A stretch of DNA of 64,000 nt. Origin: Polydactylus sextarius (taxonomy: Eukaryota; Chordata; Actinopteri; Polynemidae). Below, in pieces: positions 1 through 11,300 of this stretch (position 1 is its first letter; each line of letters starts with the position of its first letter). The DNA lies in contig CM028920.1 in assembly GCA_016801845.1 (NCBI GenBank), positions 1,914,501-1,978,500 on the forward strand, written 5' to 3'. The notes under the pieces are model-generated. The model was not told the origin of the DNA. It did no database searches and saw only the letters and a list, made by a program, of their open reading frames with translations. The translations under genes and the position numbers were made by a program.

Positions 1-332
1 AAATTGCGCCATTTACTGAGTCGTGCACCCCTACCTGTGACCAACTGGACAAGACTGGTTTAACTGTGGCTTTTCACAGTTTATCAAACTGCCCTGAACT
101 CTAACTACTCGCCAACGTGATTTATATCAACTGGCTCATTCATCTGAGCTTTCTTCCAGGTCAAAATTTAGAAACTGAACACTATAGTTTGGTATACTCT
201 ATCAGGACTCATTTAGGTTTTTACAAAAACTAAACACTGATCACAATCCTGTTCACCAATTAATTCATGAATCTTATCAAGTTTTCTCGCTGTTTATCAG
301 CGCTGTGATTGGCTGTTCTTCAGCGCAGTCAC

Positions 333-754
333 CTGTATTTCCTCTGAGGTGTAGTGCGGCAGTGGCACCCTCTATTTCCTTTAGGTGGAACTGCAGCTCT
401 GTCAGTGGATCATCCTCAGTGTCGTCAAAGATGTAGACAGTGGTGAGTGCCAAACCTTGAGAGTCTGCAAATACCACACTCTTCTTCTTCCTCCTCAGCT
501 TTGCTGAGCTGCTGCCGATCTCTGCAGCTGCTGACAGAGAAGTCGTGGTTGCCACGGTGACATTGCTGCTCAAACATGGCCGCAGAGGTTTGCAGCGTCG
601 AAGCAGAGCAGCTGCTGATGCTGAACACCGGGTGTCATAGTTACCAAGAAAGGAGTGCAGAGGAGGAGAGCCGGCCAAGTAGATCCTCATGGCCATGTCA
701 ACAGGCATGATGGGAGAAGGGCCCCTGGGAAGAGGGTTCAGGATATGCAGGACC
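333..754 (-). CDS. ppp1r3c: PPP1R3C-like protein phosphatase 1 glycogen-targeting subunit, one internal exon (partial gene)
   Basis: Family role: these proteins tether PP1 catalytic subunit to glycogen so that it dephosphorylates glycogen synthase and phosphorylase. The exon reads VLHILNPLP, then MPVDMAMRIYLAGSPPLHSF, which matches the N-terminal region of PPP1R3C. It continues with KPLRPCLSS and then KKKSVVFADSQGLALT, which holds the RVxF-type PP1-binding motif (SVVF). It ends after DDPLTELQFHLKEI and LHLRGNT. The minus-strand acceptor is ctcctcag just above 754 and the donor is ACAG/GTGACT just below 333. Read through that donor, the frame stops at 277 without the CBM21 glycogen-binding domain. 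I infer that CBM21 lies on an exon left of the window, or that the copy is truncated. The short first coding exon (expected between 755 and about 2500) was not identified. Paralogue assignment within teleost ppp1r3c copies is uncertain. Confidence 0.72.
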
Positions 755-2080
755 CTGAGGAGCAACAAAACAGATTTAAATTTGTTATATTGGTTTCTGC
801 AGAGCTGGTCTGAGAGAAACTAGTCTTATGTCTATTTATCATGTTACTATGACATTGAAAGTAATCTTCGCAGTAGGATCAACCAGACCACATGCCTGGG
901 ATTAGACCTGATCACTTCATTTGACTGTGTGATTGGTGTTTCATCATAAACACACAATCGTGTCCAGTTTCTTTGCCCATCAACACTTTGTCAATTCAAC
1001 ACAAGTGTGTAGAAAGAGTCCTGAGAACAGCATTGATGTAGGTGATCGTGCTTTTCAAACAAGTCCAGTTTCCTTTTTTAGCACTGAATGCGATTGTCAC
1101 CTTGGTGCCTCCTCAATGCCACTTGTGTTGATACTGTCAATTCACCCAAGTCCAACTGTGCTATTGCTATTAGTATGTTTTGAAGAGCAGATGCAACTTC
1201 ACCACAGATCACATTTTTGCCCATGGTATGGATATACTCTTTTATAAAATCTGAAAATTGTACTTTGGGATGTTGCACACAATTCTCTTTTTCAAAATTG
1301 GATGTGAATAAATGATTCTACTTCTACAGCTGAGCTTCAAGAGAGTCACATTGAATAAGTACCTAATTTTCCAACTTCAGCATTGTTTCCAAGTTTAAAG
1401 ACTCTTCCCCCCAAAAAAGCTGGTCATAAATATGGAAATGTGAGATTTGAGAATGTTTTTTTTTTTTTTTTTTTAATGATGTGATCCAATCATGTTTGGA
1501 CTTTTTAAGATAAAGAATGATCCTGTTCAGCTTGAGTTGGAGAAAAATCATTAGTGACTTAATAGTGTGTATTTATGAACAGTTATTCAATGTGATTACC
1601 TTAACGTAATTTGCAACACTGAATTTATGTCTGATACAATTTTCTGTTTTTAATCACAGATGTCCCCCTGTGCCCCCCACCCCAATTAAAATGGATCCTA
1701 GAAACGCCCCTGTTGAGGTCTACTTCCTCTCTGCTGATGTTTAATGTGTAAACAAAGGCTTGTATTTTACATTCTCGCCGCTAGATGGCACTAAACCCCT
1801 CAAAGCATCTTCAACAGCTGATCGAGCATCGGGCATCAATGTTCTCTGATCAGATGTTTGATCAGCATCCCCAGTGTCATCACCAACAGAAGAGCTCACC
1901 AATTAGAAATCAAATCAAATGAAATGTTAATTTTAGTGGGAGTAAAATTCCTTCACGTTTTATTCCCCCACGAAAAACATGTTTAACAAAGCAAAAACTG
2001 TTCAGATCCTGTTCATTCTCAGACTTTAAAGCACGTCAAGTCTTTCAGATTGACTCAGACTGTGTTCTTTTGTCAACCAG
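755..2080. other. Upstream/intron DNA of the PPP1R3C-like gene, no exon recognised
   Basis: This is AT-rich sequence with a T-homopolymer near 1457-1474 and several short open frames without recognisable protein. The first coding exon of the minus-strand PPP1R3C-like gene should lie here or in the next block, but I found no ATG plus donor in the required phase. A CTCF-like core lies at about 1777-1792. Confidence 0.4.
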
Positions 2081-2362
2081 GACGTAGACCTGGTCTGAGA
2101 TCTGAGCTCTGCAGACCGGGACTCGGACTCTGCAGCTGTGGCGCAGTTAGCTGTCGGGTCTGTTTCCTACCTGGGTTCATTCAAAAACTTTCTGTCTCAG
2201 GGGAATCCAGCTGAGTCCGCATCAGTCCACATCAGCCCGGTGCATGCCCCAGCCGCAGGCACGTCTCCCTCTTCCTCTCCCTTTTCTTTAAAATCTTTAC
2301 ATTTCTTTTTCAGCCATTTTATGCAGGAAAACCGGAACCTGTGTGCTCGCTGCGACACGCCC

Positions 2363-2398
<36 letters not shown>

Positions 2399-2540
2399 GA
2401 CCGCTCTGAACAGAACGAGACACAGAACCAATCAGCGGCCAAAACTGTCAGTCGCTCACTCCGTCAGCAAATCAGACAGAAGCCAAAAACCAGGGAGTGT
2501 GTGACGTAAGCGGAAGAGTCAGTTCCACTGAGGTTTGACT
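2080..2540 (-). promoter_or_regulatory. Possible promoter/5' region of the PPP1R3C-like gene
   Basis: The base composition rises locally and CpGs are more frequent than in the flanks. The block includes a GA microsatellite, an inverted CCAAT (attgg on the minus strand near 2430) and, just beyond it, a tatttaaa run near 2553. The position upstream of the minus-strand exon fits a promoter, but no transcript start can be read from sequence alone. Confidence 0.25.
2366..2397. repeat. (GA)n microsatellite
   Basis: About 16 uninterrupted GA units lie between a GC-rich block and CCGCTCTGAAC. The SLSLSL and RERERE open frames here are artefacts of this repeat. Confidence 0.95.
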
Positions 2541-3241
2541 GACAGAAGAACCTATTTAAACCCATCAATTGTTATTTCTTTGTTAAAGACATTGATAGGA
2601 ATGACCATTCCCCTGTACTGTAAGATGTAAGTGCAACAGCTGTTGGGAAAACATGTTAAGAATACAAATAAGACAATATATCAGCTTTTTCAACAAGATA
2701 TCATAAGTACACCTTCCTCTTTATCATACTGGTCCACCTCTGATGTATGTTGTGAAAGAGTTTGGTTATTGGCTCACAAGTTTCTCTTGACTAACAGAAA
2801 CGCAGAAGTATTCTTGAAAATGCTGCCCAACTAATCAGTATTTGCAAAAGTTTCATAAAAGACATTGATGTAAGCTGCAGCTTATGTGGAGAAGTTAGAG
2901 AAACTGGTCTCGCCAGTTTACAAAAAGATATATATTATAAAACTTTCACATTTTATAGCTGATCGCATTTACCCCCAAGTTGTCCATGTTATGGAGAAAC
3001 ACGTTGTTTAGATTCACTGAAGTTGAAAGGAAGCTTAAACCACAATTTTATTTGATTAACTTATCAGTATTATACTGAATACATTTTCAGTATATACACT
3101 ATACAGTACACTATTCTGGGAAGTGTTTTTCAATCAATACATCTCTTCAGTCTCTGACTACAAATAAAAATGCTGTCAAAACGTATAACCTCTGGTATTT
3201 TCTAAATTGCTTAGTCGCCCTGGGCTGTTTACATTATTTAT

Positions 3242-3251
<10 letters not shown>

Positions 3252-3274
<23 letters not shown>

Positions 3275-3830
3275 CAGCTCTGGAAAAAATTAAGAGACCA
3301 CTACAAAATCATCAGTTCTTATACTATTTACAGGTATGTGTTTGAAACATTTTAGTTTCATTGTTTAATCTACCGCCAACATTTCTCCCACATTCCCATT
3401 TATTTGCAGAAAATGACAAATGGTCAAAATAACAAAAAAGATGCAGTGTTTTCAGACCTCATACAACGCAAACAAAACAAGTTAATATTTATTGTGAAAC
3501 GTCACAATACTAATGCTTTAACAGAATGCTTTTTTAGGAAGAGTTCGGAAATCTGTATTTGGTGGAATAACCCTGACTTTTAATGACAGCTTTAATGCCT
3601 CTTGGCATGCTCACCACCAGTCTTTCACATTGTTGTTGGGTGACTTTATGCTACTACAAAAACTCAAAACAGCTCAAAACTCAAATAGCTATTCAGCTTT
3701 GTTTTTGTTATGGACTTGTGACCTGCAAATAAATGCATCTTCCAATCTTTTATTTGATATTGTGATGTTTCAAAAATAAAAACCATTAACTTGTTTATAT
3801 ATTATGCTATATATATATATATATATATAT
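3252..3830 (-). mobile_element. Degenerate Tc1/mariner-like DNA transposon fragment
   Basis: It begins after a TA run with the terminal motif CAGCTCTGGAAAAAATTAAG, followed by AGACCACT, the typical end of a common fish Tc1-like family. Minus-strand translation of about 3535-3650 gives HKVTQQQCERLVVSMPRG and then KAVIKSQGYSTKYRF, the C-terminal end of a DD34E transposase. The rest of the transposase is missing, so the copy is non-autonomous. Flanking (TA)n tracts at both sides fit insertion at TA. The segment at about 3400-3440 reappears inverted at about 3840-3882, suggesting a second, rearranged end. Confidence 0.65.
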
Positions 3831-3837
3831 CAGACCA

Positions 3838-3885
3838 TGTTTTGTTATTTTGACCATTTGTCATTTTCTGCAAATAAATGCTATA
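3838..3885. repeat. Inverted partial copy of the Tc1-like internal segment
   Basis: The run TTTGTTATTTTGACCATTTG with its continuation to AATAAATG is the reverse complement of about 3402-3440 inside the transposon fragment. The two copies lie about 400 bp apart in opposite orientation. Confidence 0.7.
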
Positions 3886-3945
3886 AATGACAATGAATAT
3901 GAAAATGCTGAATTTAACAACTATAGCGATACTAATAGCCATAAT

Positions 3946-3952
3946 AATGATG

Positions 3953-3983
<31 letters not shown>

Positions 3984-3996
3984 TGATGATGATGAC
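3946..3996. repeat. (AAT)n / (GAT)n trinucleotide microsatellite
   Basis: Runs of AAT and then GAT units give the poly-I, poly-M and poly-N open frames seen here. They are not genes. Confidence 0.9.
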
Positions 3997-4787
3997 AAAA
4001 CTCAAAATAAATTGCTTCATGACTAAAATATTACTCAACTACAACTATAAGTGCTGGTGTAAAAATATACTCAAGTAAAAGTATAAAGTATTCTTCCAAA
4101 CTACTCACAGTATTAGTTACTTTTTTAATCTATGTATAATTTATTCTTAACGGTCGTTCAAATGCTGGAAACATTTGTTTTCAACAGACTTTTCACTGAA
4201 CAATTATATGATTATATGGATCTATTGTGTTCAGAACAAATACAAAGCATCTTTTCTGTTAAATGCATTCAAACATTATAAAATTCTCATGAGAGTTTGT
4301 TTGTTGTGGTGGTCTTTCTTAACACAGTTCTGATCATATAGTTCAACAATGGATCTTTATTTTTCCATCTGTGCTTCATTGACCTGTTTGTAATCTATTG
4401 ATAACCTTACTGGCTGTAACAATGCATCTATGTGTTGCCTGGGAACCAGATGAGTCTGCTACTTTATGATATAATGACATTGATTTATCGTTACATGTCG
4501 TTGTCTTTGTGATGCCATTTAATAAAGTCGACTGGTCAGTGGTGAACATGATTTTAAATGTAGTGAAGTAGATTACAAAACATGATTTCAATTACAAGTA
4601 AAATTACACAGCTCAAAAAAGTACAAGTACCTCAAAATTGTACTTAATTACAGTAATTTGCCCATTGTGTGTGTTCTCTCAGGGTTTTGTTGCTGTTGTT
4701 CCTCCACAGCAGCAGCTCTAGTCCTTCATATAAGTACTAACACTGATGCTACATCTACCTTTGGTCAGAGAAATATATTAATCTGGT

Positions 4788-4793
4788 TTTATT
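4788..4793 (-). terminator. Candidate syde1 polyadenylation signal
   Basis: AATAAA on the minus strand lies about 360 nt beyond the syde1 stop codon and would give a short 3' UTR. It is the first clear signal downstream. Actual cleavage was not verified. Confidence 0.35.
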
Positions 4794-5150
4794 GCTATTT
4801 TTTGGCACAACTGAAGCTGACGACTTGGGCCACGATGACCTCTAGAAGTCAGGAAACATTCAGATACACTGAACGACACCAGAACTTTTCCGCTTTTATC
4901 AAACGTGTCTAATTCACCAATAAAAATTGTGATCTTAAAAAAAAAAAAACAAATCTCCTTCATCACTTTTAAACCCATGTTGACACGAGGAGAACATGTT
5001 CCACACGAACTCCAACTCAAGTTCCAATCTGAGGCAAAAGTGCACACTACTGCACCACCTCCAGTTTTGAGCCTTGAGGTCAAATTTATGTTGTGAACAA
5101 ATGTTTTAAATTCAGAACCAATTTCCGCTCCTCTTCCTCCTCCTCCTCCT

Positions 5151-5332
5151 CTACAGACAGATATTGATCTGTTTGGCCAGCTCTCGATCCAGGTCATTGA
5201 TCAGAGTGTCAAAGTCCTTTAGGCTGAGTCGACAGTTAAACGGAGCGTCAAAATCCATGAAGTCATCCATGTACAGTGCTCCTCCTGATGACCACACCTT
5301 CTTCTTCTCCTCCTCTTCATCATCACCACTGC
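5151..5332 (-). CDS. syde1: syde1 coding exon 14 (C-terminus)
   Basis: An acidic/lysine stretch leads to MDDFMDFDAPFNCRLSLKDF and ends RELAKQINICL with stop TAG at 5151-5153. It matches the human C-terminus SKQINVCL. The acceptor is tttcag/GCAGTG. Confidence 0.95.
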
Positions 5333-8300
5333 CTGAAACAAAAAGAGGGAAGTGTCACAGCCTGATGATGAAGGTAATAGTGGACATGTTAAACAACTGT
5401 TAAAAGAGTGAAAAGGCCTTCAAACCATGTTTACCTCCATCACTCTCACTTCCTGCCACTTCATCATAGTCCGCCTCCTGTCCTGACAGAAGGTCTCGCC
5501 CACAGATGCTCCAGTCTCCAGCATATCGGTTGATTGGTGGCGGACTCTCCAGCCGGGTTAGACCACTTCTGCCCCGACGAGACACCACCACCTCCTCTTC
5601 AGGGTTCTGAGGCAGAGCCAATCGCAGTACAGGACGCTGAAGCTGCTGCTGATGCTGCTGCTGCTGCTGTTGCAGGCCCAGGGGATTATGGGTAAGCGTG
5701 GGGGAGGGAGGAGGGGATACATGGATGTGGTTGTCTGCTGGAACTCGATGTGTTGGCACTTTAGAAGAAGATATGAACAGTAAGATTATGTGCTGAGATA
5801 TGCTAATGTGATTTCCATGCACAAAAAATATAAACATTGTCTTCAAAGTATTCTGCTTTAGAGCGTCCTGTCTCACCTGGCCACTGCTGCAACAGGTAGT
5901 GCAATGCCTCAATGTGTCGTTTAAAGTCGACCGCACTTGCGATTTCTTCACTATGCCCCAACCCTTTGCCTCCTCCCCTTGCTCCCCTCCCTCCTCCTCC
6001 CCCTCCTCCCCTCCAGGCCTCCTGGGTCGGAGTGAGAAGCACTGGGCCAAAGCAGACGGCGAGGTTCTGGTGAGTCATCCTGTTGGACGAGCAAAAGGAT
6101 GCCACCAGGCTAAGGTGGTCCAGTAAGAGAGACAGTGTGGCCTAGTGACAGAGGAGAAATGTAGAAGTTAACCCTGATCTTGGATATAAATCATTGTGTG
6201 TCACAAAAAAATACTTGGGTAAATTAAAACCTACATTAGTGTTATAACTTTTAGAATGTTCAATTGCAGGAATGCTTTGGGATTACTGCTTTAGTAAGAC
6301 TCTGTTACCCTTTCTGGAGGTGGCAGACAGGACAGCAGCTCCACTGTACTCTGGGCCTGCTGAGGGTCAAGGGTTACAGGTGAGGCAGGTGAGGGTCGCA
6401 AGGTCATGGCCTCCCTGACCACCTGGTACAGAGTTCGGGTGATGAGTGGAGATGGCAGCTCCCGCAGGTAGTCCTTCAGTATACCTGAGAAAACATTTTA
6501 CATTGAGTACAATCAGGGAAGTCCTAAAAAGTCCTCAAGTCTCTGCAGTTGGGTCTGAATGAGTCTGTAACATATGTCAAGTACTCTCAAACTAAAGCGT
6601 GTGGACGTTTATTGCAGAGGTTTCACTTGGTTGGTGACATGCTAACAGATAATCTGCTGACATATGATACTGCACCACAATGTTGTCAGATTAAATGTGC
6701 ATAACTGTGCGTTACAATCAGTGTTACTTCAGTGCATAATCAATCAGTGTGCTGTGAAAACTGCAGCAGCAGCTGGTCCACAGAAGGTGCTGGGGCATTA
6801 CCCCCCTTCAAATTCTCTAGATTCCATGACATGGCATTGTAATAAACAGAAATTAATTAAGCAAAAATATTTCTTAAGTCAAAATTGCTGACTCATCCTT
6901 CTTCACTCTGTATCTATGCAATAGTTTTAACCTGTTTCTCAACTGTAAACTCTAAACCTTATGTTAGTACGTACACTTCTTATACACTTCTACCTTCTGC
7001 CTTTGGCCACATGAGTGTGTATGTAGCTCAGTAAACTTTTACACAACACATGACCTGGAGCTGCATTTTAACTGGCTCAATATTTGCCCTAGATATGCTG
7101 CCTGTTTGTTAGCAGCTACTTGGAATTGTTTTTTTCACATGGGACCTTCATATTCACAGCTCTCACTCCTGCTGTCAAACCTGATGGCAGGAGTGAGTGG
7201 TTGTAGAGTGGTTATTTTCATGACAGAAACATCCTTTTACAGGAGCAGTTTTAACATGAAGCAGCAACAGGTGATGGAAGCTGACATTACTCTTGTGATG
7301 TTAAATGTAGCTTGTGTAGAAAACTGCAGAACATGGGATCTTTTATCACCCAATAGTTGTGTTAATCTTATTTAGTGTCATCCATTCTTACATTCTACTT
7401 TTTTTATGGCTTATTTAAATCAATCTCTGAAGTAGAACTACAGTTTTATAGGCAGGTGTGTGTAGTGTCACGTTGTAGTCAGCCCCCAGCTGTGCTTGAG
7501 TTACTGACCTGTAATGACGTTGATGTCAGGGTAGAGGTCCTCACTGAGACAGACAGCTGAACTGTTCCTCTCAAACCAGTCCCTGAGCTCCTTCTTCACT
7601 GCTGCAGAACCACACAGTCTGTATAGACCCACCACCTGAAGGATAGACCAACAGATGAGGTCTTGAGCAGAACTCAGACTGGCCAGATGAAGTAATGCAC
7701 AAGTAGCTTCACGTCTAAATAAACATCTAGTGGTTATGAACATTCTGTGAGGGCATTGTGAGGGGTATGATATTGACAGGCTGATCTGAGCATCGTCAAC
7801 AGTTATCTGTTCATGGTACTAGTTTGTTATGGTTCAGAAAGGACTGATCCTAGAATTGAACTTTGGATTCACCAGCAGATCTATGCTCCAGTCCTCAGCT
7901 GTTGCCCTAGTCTCAGAATGGGGGGTTCAGACAGCTGAGGTTAGTTTCCTTGGTGCCTGGACTCAGGATTAAATGGCCATAAACTCTGAGCCATCAGTTG
8001 GAGCTGTGGGTATGTCCAACCATTTCAGGCCAGAGTAGAGAGATTATGTTAGTATAAGAAAACTTCCAATCAGGGCACTTTTCTGCTTTTATATCTAACC
8101 TTTTACCTTTCAACAGAATGCACTAGTCTAACTGAACTGTTGAAGATGTAGAGATGAAAGAACAGAGAACTGGAAACAGACAGACCTTTAGTCCTCGTCG
8201 CTCTATTTCTGCCACACTTTTTTGGATCAGCAGCGGGACTGGAGCTGCTGAGCCCTCTTTCTCCACCAGATGGTGCAGTTCTACCCCAAACACATTAGCG

Positions 8301-11300
8301 GGTACTGATGAATCAGTGTTGGGCTGCAGAGAGAAGAATTACCATTCATTCCACTGATCACTGTAACTATTTTTGATTTACATATTAATGAATGATGAAT
8401 GAGACTGAGAAGAGATGAGAGCCAAAGCAAAGAGCAAAGACTGTGAATCTGTGGTGATATTCTATGAATTATACTTTATGTGATGTAAATCAACTTAATT
8501 CTGGTTCAGGACCATCACCCAGACTGTCGACCTGTTGAATGAATTCTTACAGTTTTATGTGTATTGTACCTGCGTGTCCCATTTTTCCTGTAGAGACAGT
8601 TTGACATAGAGAAGTCCTCTAGGCTCCAACTTCACACAGAGCTGCTGACTGCGACTTCCTGACAGACAAAGACATGGAGTTTAATGTCAACCTCCAGTTC
8701 AGTTCCATGGAGTTCAGTTCCATTATTAGTAGAATAACAGGATTTTAAGGTGATGAACCTTTAAAAAGTGGTGGGATGGAGACTCCACCCAGGCAGCAGA
8801 CTCTGTTCCTGGTTGGACCACCTGAAGTCTGACCTTGATCCAACCCTGTTCTAGACCCTCCTCCTGCTGCCTGTGGATTGGCTGCAGAGATACATTTGAA
8901 TACACATAAATTACATATGCAAAGCGTCACACACACCAACAATAGAAGATATCACTGATACATTAATGTGTTCTTCACTTAATGAACTACTGTGTGGCTT
9001 CATTCATAAGAGTATATATTGTTAATATATTTTGTATATTGTATATCAGTATATTGTTAATAAAATGTCAAAAAAAATGTGTGATCAGTAGAGAAAATAA
9101 AAAACTGATTAAATACACAGCAGCTGGTGCCACTTTTTGGAGCTGATTATTTCACCAAAAAAGTCAGTAATTAATTAATGTAACGCATTCACTCATTCAC
9201 AGTTATTTACAGCTATTTACAGCTGACATAATAGAATAGAATAAAATATCTTTTATTTGTCCTGCCAAGGGGAAATTTACCTGTTTGATAGCAGCAGTAA
9301 CAGCAGTTAACAGCAGTTAACAAGATAAATAAATAAATAGGTTATATAGCAAAATGCAGAAATGAAAATAAAATTTAAAAAAATGCAGTGCAGTGCAGTT
9401 TATGTTGGTGTCAGATTGGCATTTAATTGGCATATAATCTATTGCTGGTTATACTGTCACATGAACTAATGTAAGATCCAGGATAAGTTATTGATGTTAA
9501 GATTTTCTGCAGGGGTATCCATGATAAAATATTTTAAATATCATTGTTCTGTCCACCAAGAGCAGGATCCTTTGTAAAGGTAAACTACCTGGTGTCAACA
9601 CCACCATGCGAAGCTGCCGAGCTCGTTCCAGCTCCAGGTGAAAGGTGTGGTTTAAGGAAAGGGTGGAGCTTCGCAAGCTCAGGAGGGCAGTTCTTGCTCT
9701 TGTCACACCATCAATCTGGATGGCCAGGAAGACCTCTTTACTGCCCTCTGACCTAAGGACACACACAAAAATGTGTTGAGCATAAACAAAGTTAACCCAA
9801 GTTTTCAGCTCTAAGTAGATGACATCTAATAACCTGTTGCTGGTTCCAAGTGTTGGTGATGTGTTTGTACCTGCTGGTCTTCATCTCCTCCAGGCCCAGC
9901 AGGTGAATTGTAAGTAAACCAGTCACCCGCTGGCTGCCTCTTGGTGGATCAGATCCCACATACAAACGAAATGAACTGACGTCACATGCAGTTTCCTGGG
10001 AAGTAACAGGTTGAGGGTCTTGCTGCCGTGGCAGTAGTTCAGGAGAATCCCCATCACTAAGATAACCTAAAAAAAAAAAAAGACATTGTACGTTATTGTT
10101 TTTCAGATGGGTTTATGTACATGGATATGACCAAGCAGTCTCAGAACTTCACCTGAGGATTCAGACTTTCAGTGAACACACTTAACATTTACATACATTC
10201 TGTCCGTCAAACACTTTTATTCAAAGTGACTAGACAAATTAGGAAGTGCCTTAGTACAGACTTGTGCTAGTAAGGGATGTTGGGGTATCAGAGGAGTTGA
10301 AAGAGGAGATGTTGTCAGAAGTACCAAGTCTTCCAGAGATTTTTAAAAATCTAGAGGGCCCCATCCCACTCAGAAAGCAACTGGAAGCTTGTTCCACCAT
10401 TGAGGAACCACAGATGGTGATACCATATGTATTATACTCAAAAGAGGAATAATTGTTTGGAAGTAATTTGGTGTATCTCTGATTTTTGAAATGAGAAGGT
10501 TGGTCCCACCTCCAGGCAGGTCTATAAGCCAAAGGATATAGAGGAACATTTGGGTGACGATTGTTGCAACGGACCAAGTTTGGTCAGATTTCTCTGCCCT
10601 TTGATAGGACAAAATTTCAAATTATAAATGGTGTAGAGGCACATTGGAATTGCAAAAAATTCTTTATCCCAAACTGGGATAAATTTGGGACAAATATCAT
10701 ATATTTACCCATGTCCATACCTATATCTACCCATTGTCATAGCTTCAATGTCTCTGGCTCTGATTTAAGTCTTATACTGAGACAGCATCAACTCAAAGAA
10801 AGCAAGACTATCACTGATACTATTGAGTCTTTGAGTCATATTTGTTCCTCCCAAACAAGCATGACAGAATGGCACAATAGGAATAAAGCAAATTTATAAC
10901 TTGTTTTTCAACAATTAAACAATGACCTTTTTCTTATTGTATTGTTTTCTCAACTGTATATAAAATGTTTACCTCCTTTACTGGAAGATCGTCCTCTGGA
11001 CGACCGTCGCAGGGGTCGGGCAGGAGGCGCCGAGCTATCCAGGTGATATTTGCTGATCACATTCTGGTTGGACAAAGCTGATGACGATGTTACATTTTTA
11101 CTGGTTGACTCGTCCCCCCGTCCTCTGCTGTCGTTTCCCTGTCGATGAGCGCGAGAGGACGAACGAAGGCTGAGTTTGCGCCGTAGCTCAGGAAGTTTCT
11201 TCATTTTTAGAGAGAGTCTCCTCACTGTACCAGGAGACCTCAGCTTTTCAATCATACTGCCTGACATCCCTTTCTTTTGGGAGGCAGGGCTAGAGTCTGA

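Noticed and set aside
2138..2260. Possible first exon of the PPP1R3C-like gene (ATGAACCCAG/GTAGG on the minus strand)
   Set aside because: The phase does not join to the exon at 754: the required frame runs back into a stop without an ATG.
3802..4078. Poly-I/poly-M open frames
   Set aside because: They are translations of AAT/GAT trinucleotide repeats.
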